Shown: piece by piece, positions 15,501-15,896 of the stretch
Position numbering within the stretch: position 1 is the first letter of the stretch
Layout of the letters: every line of letters starts with the position of its first letter
Origin: JAUWMI01 sp964630455
GTDB taxonomy: Bacteria; Sumerlaeota; Sumerlaeia; MWCT01; JAUWMI01
Direction of reading: 5' to 3'
Assembly: GCA_964630455.1 (NCBI GenBank)
Contig: CAZVVA010000081.1
Coordinates: 1-15,896 of the forward strand
DNA length: 15,896 bases
Position numbers and translations under genes: made by a program
The notes under the pieces: model-generated
What the model was told of the DNA's origin: nothing
What the model saw: the letters and a program-made list of their open reading frames with translations, nothing else
Databases searched by the model: none

Positions 15501-15896
15501 CCCAGGAGATTTCCCCTCTTGATCAGGCCATTGCTTACTATAATATCCTGATCGACGAGCGAATCCTCCGGGAGTCCGTTAGTATTCGAATCAGCCTGCG
15601 GACCCTTAGCGGAGATGCCGCCCAGCTTGGTTTCTGGTCCTATGACCCAGTGACATCGCGGTGGAACCTTATCGTCGTCGGAGTGGATACGCGGGAGGTT
15701 GGCGCAGAGTTTACTCCCGAAGCGCTGCCGCAAACCTACTTTGCAATGACAACCAGCGGACCCCCGAGCTTTCCTTCCAGATGGTATGTGGCGGAGGGTG
15801 CTACTTATCCAGAGTTCGATACTTTTCTGCTGCTGGCCAACATAAATCCTGAAACGATCAACGTGAGGATTGATATCCTCCCAGAGAGAGTAAACC
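12563..15896 (+). CDS. Giant exported parallel beta-helix protein, 3' end beyond window
   Basis: The frame is open without a stop from the ATG at 12563 to the last base, 1111 codons, so the gene continues outside. GGAGGT four bases upstream supports the start. Residues 1-40 are a signal peptide with a long basic n-region, hydrophobic AILFLTCLYIFLF (23-35) and likely cleavage after VSA (40). Residues 50 to about 930 are right-handed beta-helix coils with repeated 'rnC.f.n...gi....' rungs such as VTDCDFSSFEFCI, IENNYIDGCSGGVICAEN and VYRNVIIGV, as in NosD/pectate-lyase-fold proteins. NYWGQDSGPSNP near residue 897 is the usual 'NyWG...GP..p' closing motif. A beta-sandwich-like stretch follows (about 940-1070). 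At 1074 WYVAEGATYPEFDTFLLLANI begins a WYxAEG-type repeat domain common in secreted proteins. No catalytic residues for polysaccharide cleavage are identifiable. It is secreted or surface-exposed; adhesion or glycan binding are guesses. Confidence 0.92.
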   Translation, partial: MVFMLGMYERGKRIARKGPNGSAILFLTCLYIFLFQTVSALSPVPLSDVITGPGSYNLDPNVEYYYGTLDMVDWPSSVTIIGNGATIRDTNVSRGHQIYIRSGEMTLRNCNLVSENNKTFIMAESAQVVAEGTTTFSGHETALLLMSGSYVNFSGTRFTNVAHAFMMSGGARGAISGCTISGRGSGTGKGIQLSNPVAEPVEVTDSVFDNFEFCIFSNLGSRLNVRRCNFASMTVGVSHEEVSGVVEVMDSTFDSSIPESKGIQASGNMDITVRNCAFNNIEFGLLAKNGTRLNVTGDTKGDTRFTNVGHGFILFGGAHGSISNCILGGKGSSIGKGIQLSDPVAEPVTVTDCDFSSFEFCILANNGSRLNAQRCNFSNMSVGVNYYGAFGDVSDSQFGSQNFPLKSQTRGILTDGDLNFSYRNCTFTNLEFGIQILNAGVSAIANTRYIGCKNGIFAGGGSSITVSAGAVFENLQTNNEEPPRGMLVVEGSTCTISSPASFTNFFNGEGININGDSINGFSELTVLSERKEDFTFERVGRCIVVDHGHFVVDKIRMLNCGKGLDVLGAGTAGRYCEWKNSDYIVDALTPAERETSDALASIDSFLTIENNYIDGCSGGVICAENDNSVVRNNVILNMRTNAINFTRSQGGVAYGNFCQYTDEYDLIYIGNSNDVSIYDNVLLDGADNGVFCEDASNVNVYRNVIIGVWNVGIGSVMQISLEPQGSFVTAHDNTILNCGNSSLKCDERSWLHAYRNICGVVSGAAYPSTRRHTDFPSDKLVSPFETNSRGATVRDNLLFGSLTQGVNITGLSGGFITSSIAEFYNNAVVDSQGQGLRLVDNGSNLSIIRNYLDRNNLSNAQVPVEILSSTPTFHYNVFGSYPGSRLLYADPGGIDVTYNYWGQDSGPSNPLYVEGGNYIPFLTSQEIFHAYSASLGSVGGAVQWNSNDSVGVSVEATLKESPDTSGNTYIVSAAKFTTPPQEISPLDQAIAYYNILIDERILRESVSIRISLRTLSGDAAQLGFWSYDPVTSRWNLIVVGVDTREVGAEFTPEALPQTYFAMTTSGPPSFPSRWYVAEGATYPEFDTFLLLANINPETINVRIDILPERVN
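13028..13909 (+). repeat. Internal duplication in the beta-helix, 441-bp unit
   Basis: TRFTNVAHAFMMSGGARG (from 13028) recurs as TRFTNVGHGFILFGGAHG (from 13469). The parallel continues through GKGIQLSNPVAEPV / GKGIQLSDPVAEPV, FEFCIFSNLGSRLN / FEFCILANNGSRLN and RRCNFASMTVGV / QRCNFSNMSVGV. The spacing is 441 bases or 147 codons, equal to several beta-helix coils. The second copy fades after about 13850. DNA identity is clearly lower than in the radical SAM duplication, so this is older. Confidence 0.8.

Overview
The window reads as a piece of chromosome from an uncultivated, probably Gram-negative, environmental bacterium. The grounds are three envelope-targeted proteins with Sec-type signal peptides, Shine-Dalgarno-led genes of moderate GC, loose gene spacing of roughly 175-540 bp, and a taste for large repeat-built secreted proteins. 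No marker gene fixes the phylum. No rRNA, tRNA, CRISPR array or intact mobile element was seen.

Left half (1-5523), housekeeping with one unknown. A near-empty stretch (1-662) precedes a minus-strand gene for a secreted NamZ/DUF1343 exo-beta-N-acetylmuramidase (663-1922). Divergent from it, behind a plausible promoter, is queH, the iron-sulfur epoxyqueuosine reductase (2099-2677). An AT-rich hairpin separates queH from a 442-residue protein of unknown function (2974-4302), whose N-terminal part recalls the nuclease-like domain of restriction enzymes but lacks obvious catalytic residues. Convergent to it is mnmA, the tRNA 2-thiouridylase (4417-5523). QueH and MnmA both act on tRNA wobble nucleoside 34 but are not in one operon.

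Right half (5891-15896), all plus strand: an exported seven-repeat SBBP beta-propeller (5891-7291); a radical SAM/SPASM enzyme carrying three tandem Ig-like domains with an NTG..WP..PGEY..WFG pattern, two of them near copies (about 7679-10153); a polytopic GT-C/family 39-like glycosyltransferase (10692-12266); and a very large exported parallel beta-helix protein that starts at 12563 and is still open at the window end, with a duplicated 147-residue module and the first part of a WYVAEG-type C-terminal repeat domain. Together these suggest a cell-surface or extracellular glycan/protein locus, though the large gaps argue against a single tight operon.

The gaps in the right half hold gene debris: a helix-turn-helix fragment (7332-7496) and the C-terminal tail of a tyrosine recombinase (about 10230-10340). 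They also hold a strong GC-rich hairpin (10345-10374) and a GGGACTGTCCC palindrome (12328-12338). These mark old mobile-element traffic through the locus. The strongest candidates for something undescribed are the radical SAM-Ig fusion with its duplicated module, the restriction-like orphan protein, and the giant beta-helix protein.
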